From NCBI GenBank assembly GCA_948567375.1, contig OX419758.1, positions 44,035,473-44,099,472 on the forward strand: a stretch of 64,000 bases of DNA. The letters run 5' to 3'. This document shows positions 11,834 through 23,505 of this stretch, in pieces (the stretch's first letter is position 1; each line of letters starts with the position of its first letter). Made by a program: the position numbers and the translations under genes. Under the pieces are notes generated by a model, which worked only from the letters and a program-made list of their open reading frames with translations, had not been told where the DNA came from and did no database searches. Source of the stretch: Lunularia cruciata. Taxonomy: Eukaryota > Streptophyta > Marchantiopsida > Lunulariales > Lunulariaceae.

Positions 11834-12989
11834 GAAGTAAAATCTACCGAAAGAGAGCTAAAAGCATATAACTTCTAGGTAGCTTATTAAAAATGAGTCA
11901 ACAACTACAGGATTCACTAGTCCAATGGTAGCCTAGTTCTAACTTTCTTTCTTTCTTTCTTCTAACCAACGATACACGGTAGTGCACTATAAGTACTCGT
12001 ATATGATACCTCCCGTTGATTTCATATTCTATTACCGGGAAAGGAAATAAAATTACTGGAGATTTCAAAAGAGATGAGTTTACACTATGACTGTGAGCGT
12101 GCTTAGACCAGAATGTTGGATGATTCATATGGGAGTAAGATCCAAACTGGGGCACCAGAGGTTCAATTGCATATATATGGAATTGTTACAATCTAGTAAA
12201 TAGTTACGGGACATCAAATTACAATATTAATGTTGATCCCAATCGAGTCTTCGGTCTTGTCTATGGTTATTGAAAATGAATCTAAAGATCAAAGTATTCG
12301 TCCTTTCATGTTATATTATAAAGAACTATACATTATATTTATAATTTTATATTATATAGTTTTTTAATCTTCATTATTTTATTTTATTTTATGTATTTAA
12401 AAAATATTTTTACTTAAAGAAAATTTAATATTAAAATTAAATTATAATAAATTATATAAATTTTTACAATAAATTTTAAATCCAAATAATTTTTATTTAT
12501 GTATCTCTTGAAATAAAATTATTATATAGATCTTACTCTTATTTAAATAATTTTAAATTTAAATTTAAATTATATTTAATTTTCATAAATAATTTTTTTC
12601 AATCCAAAATAAATATATTTCAATTTCAATTATAAAAAATAAAATTATATCTTGCATTGACTTATATAACATGTTTTGCTACTTAGATTATATTTTAATT
12701 AAAAACTTTTCGAACCTTGAATATATTATTCTTACTGTTACACGTAGAGACAACAGCCCATGCCCATGCATCACATGGCTACTTGTCTAGTACTTAACTT
12801 CCTGAACATCGAATTCCACATCGAAAGGATCACCCAAGCCTTAATCCTGGCCGGTCTCAGTGAATCCTCGTTCAATCGAGGTTGTCAGAACATGGAAGGT
12901 CTTCCGTTCCATTACTTTCTTGTGTCAGAGAATTTCATTTGATCCAAATTTAGAGCGCTTGACATAAATACTATTCTCTATAATCAAGA
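11834..12989. other. AT-rich island and flanks, no gene
   Basis: From about 12290 to 12730 the sequence is extremely AT-rich with short low-complexity runs and almost no coding capacity. The flanks hold only short frames such as 12760-12942. It may be a decayed transposon or matrix-attachment-like DNA; the sequence does not say which. Confidence 0.5.
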
Positions 12990-14160
12990 GAAATCCATCT
13001 AATAGGACCGCTTTGGGGGTATTTATTTCTTTTCCTCCTTTTCGTTCGGTTTTGACACAACTTTTCTTACCTTCTCCACTTATTTGGCATGATTTTTCTT
13101 ACCTTCTCTGCCCTGTTCTCTTCTCCTTTGACTTTCTTGGCACGTGTAAGATTTTTTTATTTGAGAATGATAGGAGTTTTGGTGATTCATCAAACAAAAT
13201 ACATTTGAGTGTGTGATGAAAGATTTTGCACAAAGACAATCATCTACACCAATCTCATGCAGAGGATGTAGGCCTATTATCAATAGAAAAAACTGCACTT
13301 ATAGTATTTTGGGGTGGTTGTGTTCTCTCTATACCCCTACTTTCCCCCTATTTTGTGATTGTTTATAAGTTAGTTTTGGAGACATATGTGACCTAGGTGG
13401 ATGAGGGATCATTTTTTCTCCTTATGTTATTGTGGCAAACTAGAGATAATATATCCACACATGCATAAGAGTACCTTTCATCCTTTGTTTCACTATCTTC
13501 AAATTGGACTAGAGGTTTTTTCTCCTTATGTTATTGTGGCAAACGAGAGATAATCTATCCCCACGTGCACAAGATTACCTTCCATCCTTTGTTTCACTAT
13601 CGTCAAATTGGACTAGAGGTTTGCAATCTTCCTTGATGGAGCAATAGTGTAAGCATATGTTACATTCTCTCTTAGTTTACTCATCTATTCCTTAGGCCAC
13701 TAGAGCACATTTGTGCTCTTGTGCCTGCAAGGGTGCATGCTCTTGGATCCTAGCTCGACCATGCATTAGGACATTCCAACTTGCACCAACCACCTTCTCT
13801 ACAATGATTAGGTTCTACCTAGGTTTGGTCCACCTGTTTACATCTTTGTTACTCACTTGTTAGTGTGGTTTTACCCTATATGCAACAACAATCCATATGA
13901 CACGATGTTCTTTTGGAGGACATAGGATAGCTACCCATGATGGCATCAAGGATATAATGTTTGCTATGGCACAAGAGAGAGGATACCTTGCTTGGAGGGA
14001 GTGTTCATATTCTTTGCAAAAGATACATGTTAGAGCAAACTTATATTTGGTCCGAGATGATCAGGTGACAATGGTAGATGTTGTGGTTATAAACCTTAAG
14101 TTTGATGTAGTTTGGAAGGAGTAATTACTCATCCTCCTACATGGGTGGCGAGCGGAGCAA
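12990..14160 (+). mobile_element. Truncated non-LTR retroelement, C-terminal RT/endonuclease part (pseudogene)
   Basis: This aligns by eye with 51590-52550 of element F along most of its length, including an almost shared run near 13890-13960 that reads (frame 3) MTRCSFGGHRIATHDGIKD. That segment, with an upstream Cys-x-Cys-Gly and a later DVVVIN, resembles the zinc finger plus restriction-like endonuclease region at the C-terminus of certain non-LTR retrotransposons. The frame is broken by stops and shifts. The RT catalytic part and the 3' tail found in F are missing, so this is a dead fragment. Confidence 0.6.
13413..13620. repeat. Tandem duplication of 104 bp inside the non-LTR fragment
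   Basis: TTTTCTCCTTATGTTATTG recurs 104 bp apart (13415 and 13519), each followed by TGTGGCAAAC, GAGATAAT and TTGTTTCACTATC. Element F has a single copy of this segment, so the duplication arose in this copy. Confidence 0.85.
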
Positions 14161-14597
14161 CAACACTAAATGTTAATAAATAATTATCTTTAATTGGATA
14201 TCTGTATTTTATCTAAAGTGTAAAATATTACAATATATTTAGCTGATTTGAGTTCAATTAGATGAGATCCACTTCCTTATTACAATTTCTAAATCATTAT
14301 AATATTTTTCTAGTGAAAATATTAAAATTAATAAATAATTTTTATTTCACAATCTTCTTTCATTTAGTTTCTTAAGTGGAAAGAATCACTAATCTACCTG
14401 ACATTATCCCGAGTAAATATTCACCACGAGTGCTTATAGAGGCTATATCAATCACAGTAGCAACCCTCAAACTTCATAGAGTTCGTTTCTTTGCAGTTAC
14501 CGGAAACATTCCTCCAGAAGTGTTTAAACGTTCTCTTGGTTTGCGCCAGAAGCAATCCTCCCTCACAGAACCCCTCGCACTCCATCGGATTCTATGT
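14161..14597. other. AT-rich spacer, no gene
   Basis: 14161-14345 is strongly AT-rich, and the rest contains short frames only. It follows directly on the non-LTR fragment without the tail sequence seen in element F. Confidence 0.4.
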
Positions 14598-14685
14598 CAT
14601 CGTGCGACTCCATTCCTTGTACGGCTTGATGGAGTCTTACCATCCTTCTTGTTATTCTACGCGGTCGCGCCCTTTCAGATACTCC
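14598..14685 (+). repeat. Family T dispersed repeat, copy 2 (short)
   Basis: It shares CCTTGTACGGCTTGATGG, then TCTTACCATCCTTCTTG and TTCTACGCGGTCGCG with the other copies, and lacks the upstream part, as a 5'-truncated copy would. One stem of the hairpin carries a change (CTTACC for CTTCCC). Confidence 0.65.
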
Positions 14686-14751
14686 AGTGCTATGATGGTT
14701 ATCTTTCTGGACCTTGAGTCTACATTGGGTTCCAATTCTTCGTGCGACCTT

Positions 14752-15045
14752 CAACTCGATAGCTGTTAGAAGTCGTACTCCTAGTCGTGACGCTCAATGA
14801 CTGTTAAATGCCAACGATTCAGATTCATCATGGTCCCCCCTCTTCGTAAACCCTACAGTAGTTAGCGCTACACCCAACTTCATAGCTGTTAGGCGTCGTG
14901 CTTACACTCGTGACCTCCATGAGTGTTAAACCACACAAGAGTTGGATACATCATAACTCCATTATTTATAGACGTTGATCATCGGGCTCCATACTTCGTA
15001 CTGCACTCAACTCCGTAGCTGAACTCGCATGAGTGTTACGTAATA
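14752..15045. repeat. Degenerate tandem repeat, about 125-bp units
   Basis: The segments starting at 14752, 14875 and 15008 each begin CAACTC/T..TAGCTG and continue with related TCGTGAC, CATGAGTGTTA and ACTTCGTA blocks. Spacing is 123 and 133 bp. The units are diverged. Confidence 0.5.
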
Positions 15046-16984
15046 ACCCAGGTGAAGGCCCCAATAATAGACCGCATCGTGGAGACTTTCCGTACAGGTG
15101 TGTGACTTCCCGGCTGGCACGCAACTCATTTCGAGTCTTTCAACAAGGTAAGGAATGTAGAGCTGCTAATCAAGCAAACTAAGGGGAAATAATCAGACCA
15201 TTAATCTATTTGACACTTCGATACAAAACTCCTCACATTTACAGTATTTCTTTCAAAATTAAACATGGCATGTAGATATTCTATGGAGCACTCGATAAAG
15301 ACGTAGGACTGTTTTCTAAATGCTTAAAATAACCCATGAGGTAATCTTTTGAAGAAGAGTATCAAAATTGATTTCGTAGTTGAAACCTGAAAATAATTTG
15401 CGATTTGGAGTCTATAGTAGGCTAAATATTCGGAATCGTATTGCTAATACTTGTAAAGAGGCACTCTATGCAGTAGAGACTATATGATTATGCAGCTATA
15501 TTTTTTAATAAATTTAAATTATCAGCTGAAAAAGAAAAAATTGATTAGCTAAAAATAATTACTGCATTCTAATTAATGATAAATAAATCCTCTCTTCAAA
15601 CTCAAATTCTCAACCTGAAATTTTTTATCTTAACTCGATTATAATATTCTAACTCGAAGTTCACGACTTTACTCGACTCCCTTAACCCCGGGAGTCCCCG
15701 ACATCCTTGACCCAGCCCGAAGCTCCGCGGGTCAACTCGACTATGTATTTCATCTATCGTTGTACAACATTAATAATCTAGAAACGAAAGCATCGTGTAC
15801 TGAGCCCCACATTAGGCCCACCCATTTATTAACCGATTGTCCACGTGGCCCAGGAGATAATGTAAAAGTCTTGGGCTAACTTGGGTACCGTTAAATAGAA
15901 GTGCCAAGTTCCGAGGAATGATGTACAGGCAAACTCAATATGTGTCGAATCGTTTAAAGGTCTCTATCTGTCCTTTCCAATAAACAAGGATATGTATGAT
16001 GAGAACAAGGGGTCCCATTATACTCTCAAAGAATTCTGCAAAAACTAAGTCAAAGCTTTCATGGATAAGTTTGTGAGCGCAGTGTCACGTGTACTCTATA
16101 AGATATTTGACTAATTTTTTTGAAAATATGAATCCATTTTAAAATTATTCAAATATTTTGTCATAATAAGTAGATGATAAATAAGTAGATGATTTGGATA
16201 AGAAATTCATTTAATCAGATGTCCTTTCAATTCTGGTGATTGGGAAAAGCATTATTACCATAGCAAATATGTATTCCTTAGCTATTGACTTATCTATACC
16301 TACACGCTTTTCCCACAACAAACTTCTAAACAAAGCACAGTATTAGGAAATGGCCTTAACTTTTCCGATGGTCATAATTCACTCCATTATATATTTCAAT
16401 TGTTACTGTCCATTATTGGATACCATAATCATCAAACATATTTATCGTATCGTATAGCGTCCCTCTTAAGCAATACAAAAGCGAAAGTGGAGTAGAGTAA
16501 GTCGACACTCTTCCACACCTTATCTTACAGAATCTCCTGGAATGCATTAATCTTCAGATGATGTCCTTAATTCATGATATTCAAATTGTTTAGAAGATGG
16601 AGGGAGGTGCTCCTTCTTAACATGAACATGGACAGCTTTAACACCAAGGACATTCCGTCACCTTCTACCCATTTTAAAGCAGTTCCGACAAAGACCCAGC
16701 TTCTTGTACTAGAATGTCCATGGAAGATGATACCCTTGCATAAATATTCGACTCATTTCTCTTTGTTACTAGACATGAAAAAAAACCCTGAGCTTCGGAA
16801 GGTCATTATTATCAATTGCAACAAATTTAAATTTGCAAAAGATCTTGATCATTATCTTGTATGCAGTTATTCTAGGTAGTTATTAACCAAAACATGGAAG
16901 ATCTAAACTCAATAAGATATCCGAGCATCAAATGAATAGGAATCCATGCATATAAAATCTTTCTCACACAACTTGGTCTGTGCT
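15046..16984. other. No gene recognised
   Basis: Mostly AT-rich with a short GC-rich patch near 15655-15735. The plus frame at 16574-16879 (101 codons) shows no recognisable domain and lies beside transposon debris. Confidence 0.4.
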
Positions 16985-18878
16985 GTTCAAAGTATTTCTA
17001 ATTCCTTTGGTGAGAGTCAATAGGTTGATCTATTCATATATTTATATGAGTATCACTTGACAATAACTCAATTTTGAAATACACAACTTGATCAAAAGGG
17101 TTACCCTTTGGAAAATCGTCCAAAAATACATCTACAAACTCCGAAAATATTTGATAACACATCAAAAACAAAAATATTTTCCTCTAAATTTTGTTCTATA
17201 ATTGTTATTGATAAATTTCTCATCCTGAGACTAACTTCAATTTTAAGATCCCAAAGGTACTGAACAACATAATACATAAGTCTTACCTTGGTGTTGTACT
17301 TGGGGTTTCATTGGGCAACACTCAAACCAAGGGAGCCATTATAAACCTCATACACTCTAGATACTCTTGCATAATCTTGAATGTAACAAGATGTGAGCTA
17401 TGGAATGCAAATTCTCTTTCTACCATGCAAATGCATGGTTAATCATCCACCAATTTTCTATTAAATATTGGCTTAATAGGAATACATAATTTCTTTGCTA
17501 ATTATATTGATATGTAATTCTCATAATTTACACAATGAACCAAAATCCTATAGCCACATTCTGATGTCATACCTTGCAAGTGTATCAAACTTGCATAGGT
17601 CAAAGCTTCAATCTTGTTGGAGTAAATTATGGCCAAAATCCCCAACAAGTAGCACAATATCTCCTATTAGGATTCTTTCTTCCTTTGATCTTCATGCTCC
17701 AAGAAATCCATTTGGACAACGGGATGAATTTTGGAATCAATGGTGTAGCTCCTCACATAACCAATCTCCTTCAATTTTGCTAATCTATCTCATATAGCAT
17801 TCATTGCTTGGAATCTCTCAATTATTGCCTTTTTGAATTTCTCCCATGTTGAGATTGCAATAAAAAACTACCATTGAGCTTACTCTATTTGGAATTGTCA
17901 TTCTAGTTTTCACACTCTATCTAATTAGCTTGAAGCCAAGGGAATTATCTTTGTTCATCTAGAAGATTAATAGTTTCAAAATAATATTTGCAATCAAAAA
18001 AATTTCTCTACTACATCAAATAGATTCTTGATTTCAAATATCTTTTTGCTTTGTGAATCAAACTCTATCTTTTCCTTCTTGAAATGTTACTCCCTCTACT
18101 TTCTCTTGTTGTTGACTATCACAATCTCTCTTTTCAACAATCAAGTAATTTGTTGTTGCTAATTTGTTCTTAATTTATTATTGCATTACAATGATAACTT
18201 TGGGTATTATGGCCATAACTACTACTCTATCAAACAACCTACTTGTAATTATTTAATTTAACACCTAGATGCAACATGTTCATGATTCTTCATAAGTTAC
18301 AATCTAATGTATCAATGGCTCATTAAACAAGGTGATTACGTTTACAAAAGTTATGCCCAAAGCATGAAATCATTAATTGTGTGAAATGATACTTTGGTAG
18401 TTCATGGACATAGAAATCCCAACAATTTGGGGAAAATGGATTTTGTGATCCATAGATTTCATCCATCTCACTCATACTCTAATACCAATATAAAAGACCG
18501 AGGAGAGAAACAAGAGAATGGAAGATCACATTGGAATTCTCTCAAGTGATGAAAATTGCAAATGCCTAACATGAGCTTGGGCTTTAGTATTTATAGTGAA
18601 TCAATATAAGGCTCTTGAGAAGCTTCCAAGGAAGCTTTATTTTCAAAACCACCTTCTTGGAGTGCAAGCTAAACCAAAAACCTTCTAAGGAAACTTTCTT
18701 CTAAAAACCGCCTACTTGGCATACAAGCTAAGCTAGTCGTTAACTTGATATAAATATTATCCAATTCTTTGAAGATATTTAGAAGCTTCCCACTAAGAAG
18801 CTTCCTATATACTTCTAGAATACTTTTAGAATTTGTAGCTATATTTTACTAATTTTTAATAAAATCCATATTATTATA
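16985..18878 (-). mobile_element. Degenerate chromovirus (Ty3/gypsy) fragment A
   Basis: This is a minus-strand relative of element B. From right to left it has a 5' LTR (18489-18878), a decayed gag, a protease-like stretch (about 17270-17460, matching 33230-33420) and the start of RT near 16985-17100, which matches 32735-32880. RT core, RNase H, integrase and the second LTR are missing. Reading frames are heavily disrupted, so it is older than B and E. Confidence 0.75.
18489..18878 (-). repeat. 5' LTR of fragment A
   Basis: It begins TATAAAAGACCGAGGAGAGA and ends CCATATTATTATA on the plus strand, parallel to TGTAAAAGTCC...CCATATTGTTACA in element B. A primer-binding-site remnant, AATACCAA, sits at 18481-18488, complementary to the 3' end of initiator-Met tRNA. 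Confidence 0.75.
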
Positions 18879-19514
18879 TTAACCTATAGTGCTCTTTGTA
18901 GAGCAATGGATAAAATTTTAAAACCAGTTCTAAAATAGAAAATGTATCATTTATTACTATAAACCCTAGTACAATATCTTACAAATTGCCACACCTTCAA
19001 AATTGTAAGAATAGAGGAGTAAATAGTTAACTTTGTTGTATACGACTATTTTTTCCCCACTCGTCCAATCCAAACTTATATTTAATCAACTACTCCAAAA
19101 CTTTATCTTATATAATATCATTAATCCATATTATCTACACTCTAACTTGAATGATTAAGATTCTATTCATGTTTAATTTTATTTATGTTGTTTACTCATA
19201 TGAAGTATTTACTTTCTTGTACCACTATAAAAACTGCATCTATAATAATAGATTGTATAATTATCTTTTGTCCTCCAAAAGTGTACAAGTTATAAATAAT
19301 CTTGTTAAATCTAAGGTAATATCTAAAAATTAATAACAAAGATTTAGATGAGTGTACCAATGTTAAGGAAAATGTCATTGCTTTAGAAACAATAACTGGT
19401 GTAGGTCATAGTGCACTTGCATATTTTGGCTAAGATCTAAGAGCTTTTACCCTTATTGGAGAAAGAACAAACAAGTATTAGCAATAGAAGGAGTAGATGG
19501 GTCAATACATATGG
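18879..19514. other. No gene recognised
   Basis: AT-rich sequence without a recognisable domain or repeat. Confidence 0.4.
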
Positions 19515-19590
19515 AATAGAAAAGGTGACCATGTAGAACATATGAAGGATGGGAAGATGCATCAAGCCATACAAGGGAGAGACAAAACAA
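19515..19590 (-). repeat. Family T dispersed repeat, copy 3
   Basis: On the minus strand it reads CCCTTGTATGGCTTGATG, then TCTTCCCATCCTTCATATG and TTCTACATGGTCACC. It is truncated upstream and abuts the (AT)n tract. Confidence 0.6.
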
Positions 19591-19591
19591 T

Positions 19592-19595
<4 letters not shown>

Positions 19596-19676
<81 letters not shown>
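19596..19676. repeat. (AT)n microsatellite, 81 bp
   Basis: A pure AT dinucleotide run. Open frames through it translate to alternating Ile-Tyr and are not genes. Confidence 0.97.
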
Positions 19677-19678
<2 letters not shown>

Positions 19679-19705
19679 TGCTATTGAAAAGATTTATCCA
19701 TCAAA

Positions 19706-20021
19706 TAAGACTACAAACCTCTAGTCCAAATCAATATACATAGAAATAAAAGGTGAAAGCTTGTGCGGGCCTCAAAGGACAAACCAACATTTATCTATTC
19801 TAACAGTTTATATAGAGGAAAGGATGTATTTATCTCTATCAGAAACCTTTCATACCGGCTTATTAAGACTACAAACCTCTAGTCCAAATAAAAATACATA
19901 AAAATAAAATGTGAACTCTTATATGTGCCTCCAAGGACAAACCATCATTTATCTATTGTAATAGTTCATATAGAGGAAAGGATGTATTTGTCTCTATCAA
20001 AAACCTTTAATACCGGTTTTG
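19706..20021. repeat. Tandem duplication, period 158 bp
   Basis: TAAGACTACAAACCTCTAG recurs at 19706 and 19864, each followed by AGGACAAACCA, ATATAGAGGAAAGGATG and ATACCGG. Confidence 0.85.
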
Positions 20022-20163
20022 TGACAACCATAAATTAAGAGTAAAAAAAATGTGTAGAAAGTGCAAAGCTCTACCATATTGTCACATATTTTATCTCTTA
20101 TATCTATGGATGCCAGATTCTACCTTTCCATACGGAATTTGTAAAGAGTTAATTTTCTACGTG

Positions 20164-20275
20164 CCTAGTCCCTTATCACATACTCAAAGATCCTTGGTCA
20201 AAATCTGCAAAGATGAAATTTAGTATATGCATAGTCCTTTGTGATATACTCAAAGGTCCTTGGTTAGAATATTAC
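20164..20275. repeat. Short tandem duplication, period 66 bp
   Basis: CCTAGTCCCTTATCACATAC (20164) and CATAGTCCTTTGTGATATAC (20230) are each followed by TCAAAGRTCCTTGGT. Confidence 0.65.
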
Positions 20276-20702
20276 TAAAGATGTCTATATTCTTCTTATC
20301 AAAGGACCCCATTGAGATAATAAGGTAAGTGAGGGGAGATGAATGTAGAGTAGATAGTTTGCATCGACCAGTAATATTAGAAGAGAGCATACCAAATGCT
20401 AATTGTAGATCTCTTAATCTCAAAAGGTCATCCAAGTATAAGATGTCATTTGCAATAATAAAATCTTAGTAGCATAACTTAAAGTACTCAAAACTCTAAC
20501 AGTACTTCAAGAAAGAGTAAATTATTTATGTAAATAGTATTCTTGGTTGGAAGCTATATGTCTAAAGTGATCCGAGACGTGACCATGTAGTGCACTTAAG
20601 TCTCAATGCTATAAGTTGAAACTTAGTAGTCAAGTGATTAAATATTTACTTAATAGAGTATACAAGGCAAAAATTTTTGTATCATTCACAAACAAAGAGA
20701 AG

Positions 20703-20745
20703 CTACTTTGACCACTCTAGCTAAAACCTAGAGTGGTCAAAGTAG
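20703..20745. repeat. Perfect 18-bp hairpin
   Basis: CTACTTTGACCACTCTAG (20703-20720) and its exact reverse complement (20728-20745) are separated by 7 nt. Arms without mismatch imply a recent origin or active maintenance. No transposon terminus or gene is recognisable around it. Confidence 0.9.
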
Positions 20746-22891
20746 TAAAAAAATACACTCTCAAATGAGCTATGGTAAATAGTGGTCCTTCAAATGAATT
20801 TATAACTTGGGCTAACCATAGACAAATGATGCTCTGAAGATAAGACTACCAAATAGAAAAACAAGGAAACATATAAAAGAATTATACTTAGTTGTAGTAT
20901 GGGTTCCTTCATGATACTAAAGACAATATATTTCATGACTATTAATAATGTATGAATATGAGGATGGATGATTTCTATATTATACAGAACCAAAATATAA
21001 TAGTAATTTTTATTTATAAATAAAACAATTCAGAATCCACTCAATGAAAATTTTAACTTCACATTTCCGTTATACATGTATGATAAGTCTATGCATATGA
21101 TTTTAATAACTCATAACTACTTAGGCTGATTCACAATAGATAATGATTTGTTGTATTCGTGTTAACTATTTCCATCAACTATAGATACTGAAGGTAAAGC
21201 TTGTTACAATGACTATGCGGAAGGATAACATTCTCAAGACATAGAAATCATGAGAATTAAAGAAAAAAAGTTTCAAATGAACAGCAGAGGTTATCGATAA
21301 GCAGTATAAAGAAGAAGAAGGGTATTTTGTAGTAAAATTAGCAATGAGATCTTCTTTTGACATGTAGGCTTTGCTTTGAACTTCTCTTTTTCATGACTTT
21401 CAAATTGTTTTTGGTTGTAAATATAAATTTTTGTTCGTTATATTAAGTCAGCAGTATATTGATTTACGTGTTAGGCATATAAATAACATGCATTATATAA
21501 GTCAAAGAGCGCTCAAACATGATGCTAAGACGCTCATGGTGGCATCATCTTGCTTAGGTTCAAAATCAATCTACTCCAATTGCTTTTTTGCCCTCGATAT
21601 AAAATTAGTTATTCCGAATATTTTAGGCTATATCGATAGCTTAAAATATGGATGCTTCATAGCTTCATATAAGGATGCTAAATGTACAATGAAACCTTAA
21701 AATACATGCATCCAACACTATTATATTCTTTTTAACCATTTCAGTATATTTCAGTATATTAGTTGGGTATGTATAGAACTCTCGTAGTCATAACATAAGT
21801 CTGTTATGGATAATTTTTACTAATACAAAATAAATTTATAATTTCATATCATTTTTTCCCTAAATTTTTAGTTAATATTATAGATTTATTACGAAATAAA
21901 TTAAAATATTTTTAGAAGATATAATACTATATTATTGATGTCATCTAATTTCTTTAATTCTCGAATTGAAGCCCTTTATTGTCAGGATAAACATAAAGGG
22001 CGCACGTAACTTTTACTCGTATAAAGTGTTTACTCTCTAGCTCTCTTATCCTTCTTTTTGTCCTACTGGTGTCGCTTTCTTTGTAAAGTGTTTATTCTCT
22101 ACCCTTTTAATAATATAAAACATTTAATAATATAGAACAATGAAAGTCTCGTGTGCTTCTTGCCACTTTATTTTGAGTTTATTTTACTGGTCGGCTGAAA
22201 TAGTAAAGCTGTAATTTGAAAAGAAGAATAATTAAGAGGTACAAGTAGACTGAGTCACAGCAGTTACCGGAGCTAACCTGTACTCTTCTGCAGGTAAAAG
22301 GCAACTCTAGTTCTGCCAAACTAGCTAGCCATAGTAGTAGCCAGACCTCCAAGTATCTAGGATGTGGTTTGCACTTTGCCGTTGCTAACTGTAGGCTTCG
22401 GAGATATTATACAAAGCCAATTTGGCAATGGTTGGATCTTTTAGTTGGATAATGATTGGATCTGCCTGCGTCAGGGCTCTGCTGTCGTCACCGGCGAGTG
22501 ATTCGTTCGACACGCTCGGAATCTATTCTTGGAATTCGAGTTTTGAAGTCCCTTTCCTATAGGACAGGTAGCCAAATGTCATCCGAAATGCGTACTCTAA
22601 ATAAGAAGTGTTTACGGACAACCAAATGAACGGAACATTACAGTTTGTGGAAGGGTGTATAGTTTTTAGTATAGGATATGGAATAACTATCTCATATTCG
22701 AATAAAGTGCACCCATCGAACTCAACTCTTCTAAAACAACCCATCGTTTTGTGTTTACTTTTCGATCTTACTCTACTCTTACAGTCTCGTCCTTTTTTTC
22801 CCATCACGAATTCATGGAATTAGTTTCGTTAAATAAGAATATTAGTTCATACAGAAATTCGTATTTGATTAATGTTTTTAGCATAGTCTCT

Positions 22892-22894
<3 letters not shown>
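20746..22894. other. No gene recognised
   Basis: AT-rich to mixed sequence. Frames at 21431-21700 and 22523-22807 are under 100 codons and match no family. Confidence 0.4.

Positions 22895-22940
<46 letters not shown>
22895..22940. repeat. (AT)n microsatellite, 46 bp
   Basis: A pure AT dinucleotide run that directly abuts the family H repeat copy. Confidence 0.95.
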
Positions 22941-22944
<4 letters not shown>

Positions 22945-22946
<2 letters not shown>

Positions 22947-23505
22947 GAGAACAAAAGCCGTTCTGGGAACGGGTTATCCAGAAATCATTTAAGTATAAAT
23001 GATCGGTAAGCAAAATGTACTAGATTCACAATGCTAGTATAGTGAGAAATCCACAATGTAGAATGCATCTAATGTAACTTGAAGCAAACGCATAACAATA
23101 ACAAATTGACAAATAACATATGGCTAACAGACTAGTAAACCATCATGAAATCGAGAACTCTATGCAAACTACTGCAAGAAATAGGTAACACGAGGTAAAA
23201 GACTGCCAGTAAGCAGTGCGTGTACAATAAAAATAAAAAACATGGGCTGTAGTACGGTAGGAACACTGTATACACCAGAGGTCCTATGAATCAGGCAAAG
23301 AGCGAAGGATAAATAATAAGGAGGGAATTAGCTGGGGAATGGACCAATGTAAGAGCTATAGGATAGTGTGGCTGCAGAAACCTGTCGAAGTGTAACAAGG
23401 TAACAAGAGCGAAGCAAAAAAGGACCGGATATAAAGTATATCGCAACAAGCGCTATGGACGCTTGAGTCCTGAGACGCTAAACAGCAAAGGGAAGCAGAA
23501 GATGG
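22945..23505 (-). repeat. Family H dispersed repeat, long copy
   Basis: About 560 bp, nearly collinear with 63055-63613 and 63637-64000. The plus-left end carries GCCGTTCTGGGAACGGG and TTATCCAGAA. Within it, CCGTTC-TGG-GAACGG forms a 6-bp stem-loop. Orientation is set by the conserved end, taken as the 3' end on the minus strand. No open frame of useful length is present, so if it is a transposon it is non-autonomous. Confidence 0.8.

Noticed and set aside
16574-16879. 101-codon plus-strand frame as a gene
   Set aside because: No family similarity and it lies beside degenerate transposon sequence.
19497-19724. Frames containing Ile-Tyr runs (also 22751-23013)
   Set aside because: They are translations of (AT)n microsatellites.
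22945-23505. Family H as a Helitron (hairpin followed by CTAA and T)
   Set aside because: The end fits superficially, but the flanking 12-23 bp direct repeats and variable 5' truncation do not; Helitrons make no target duplication.
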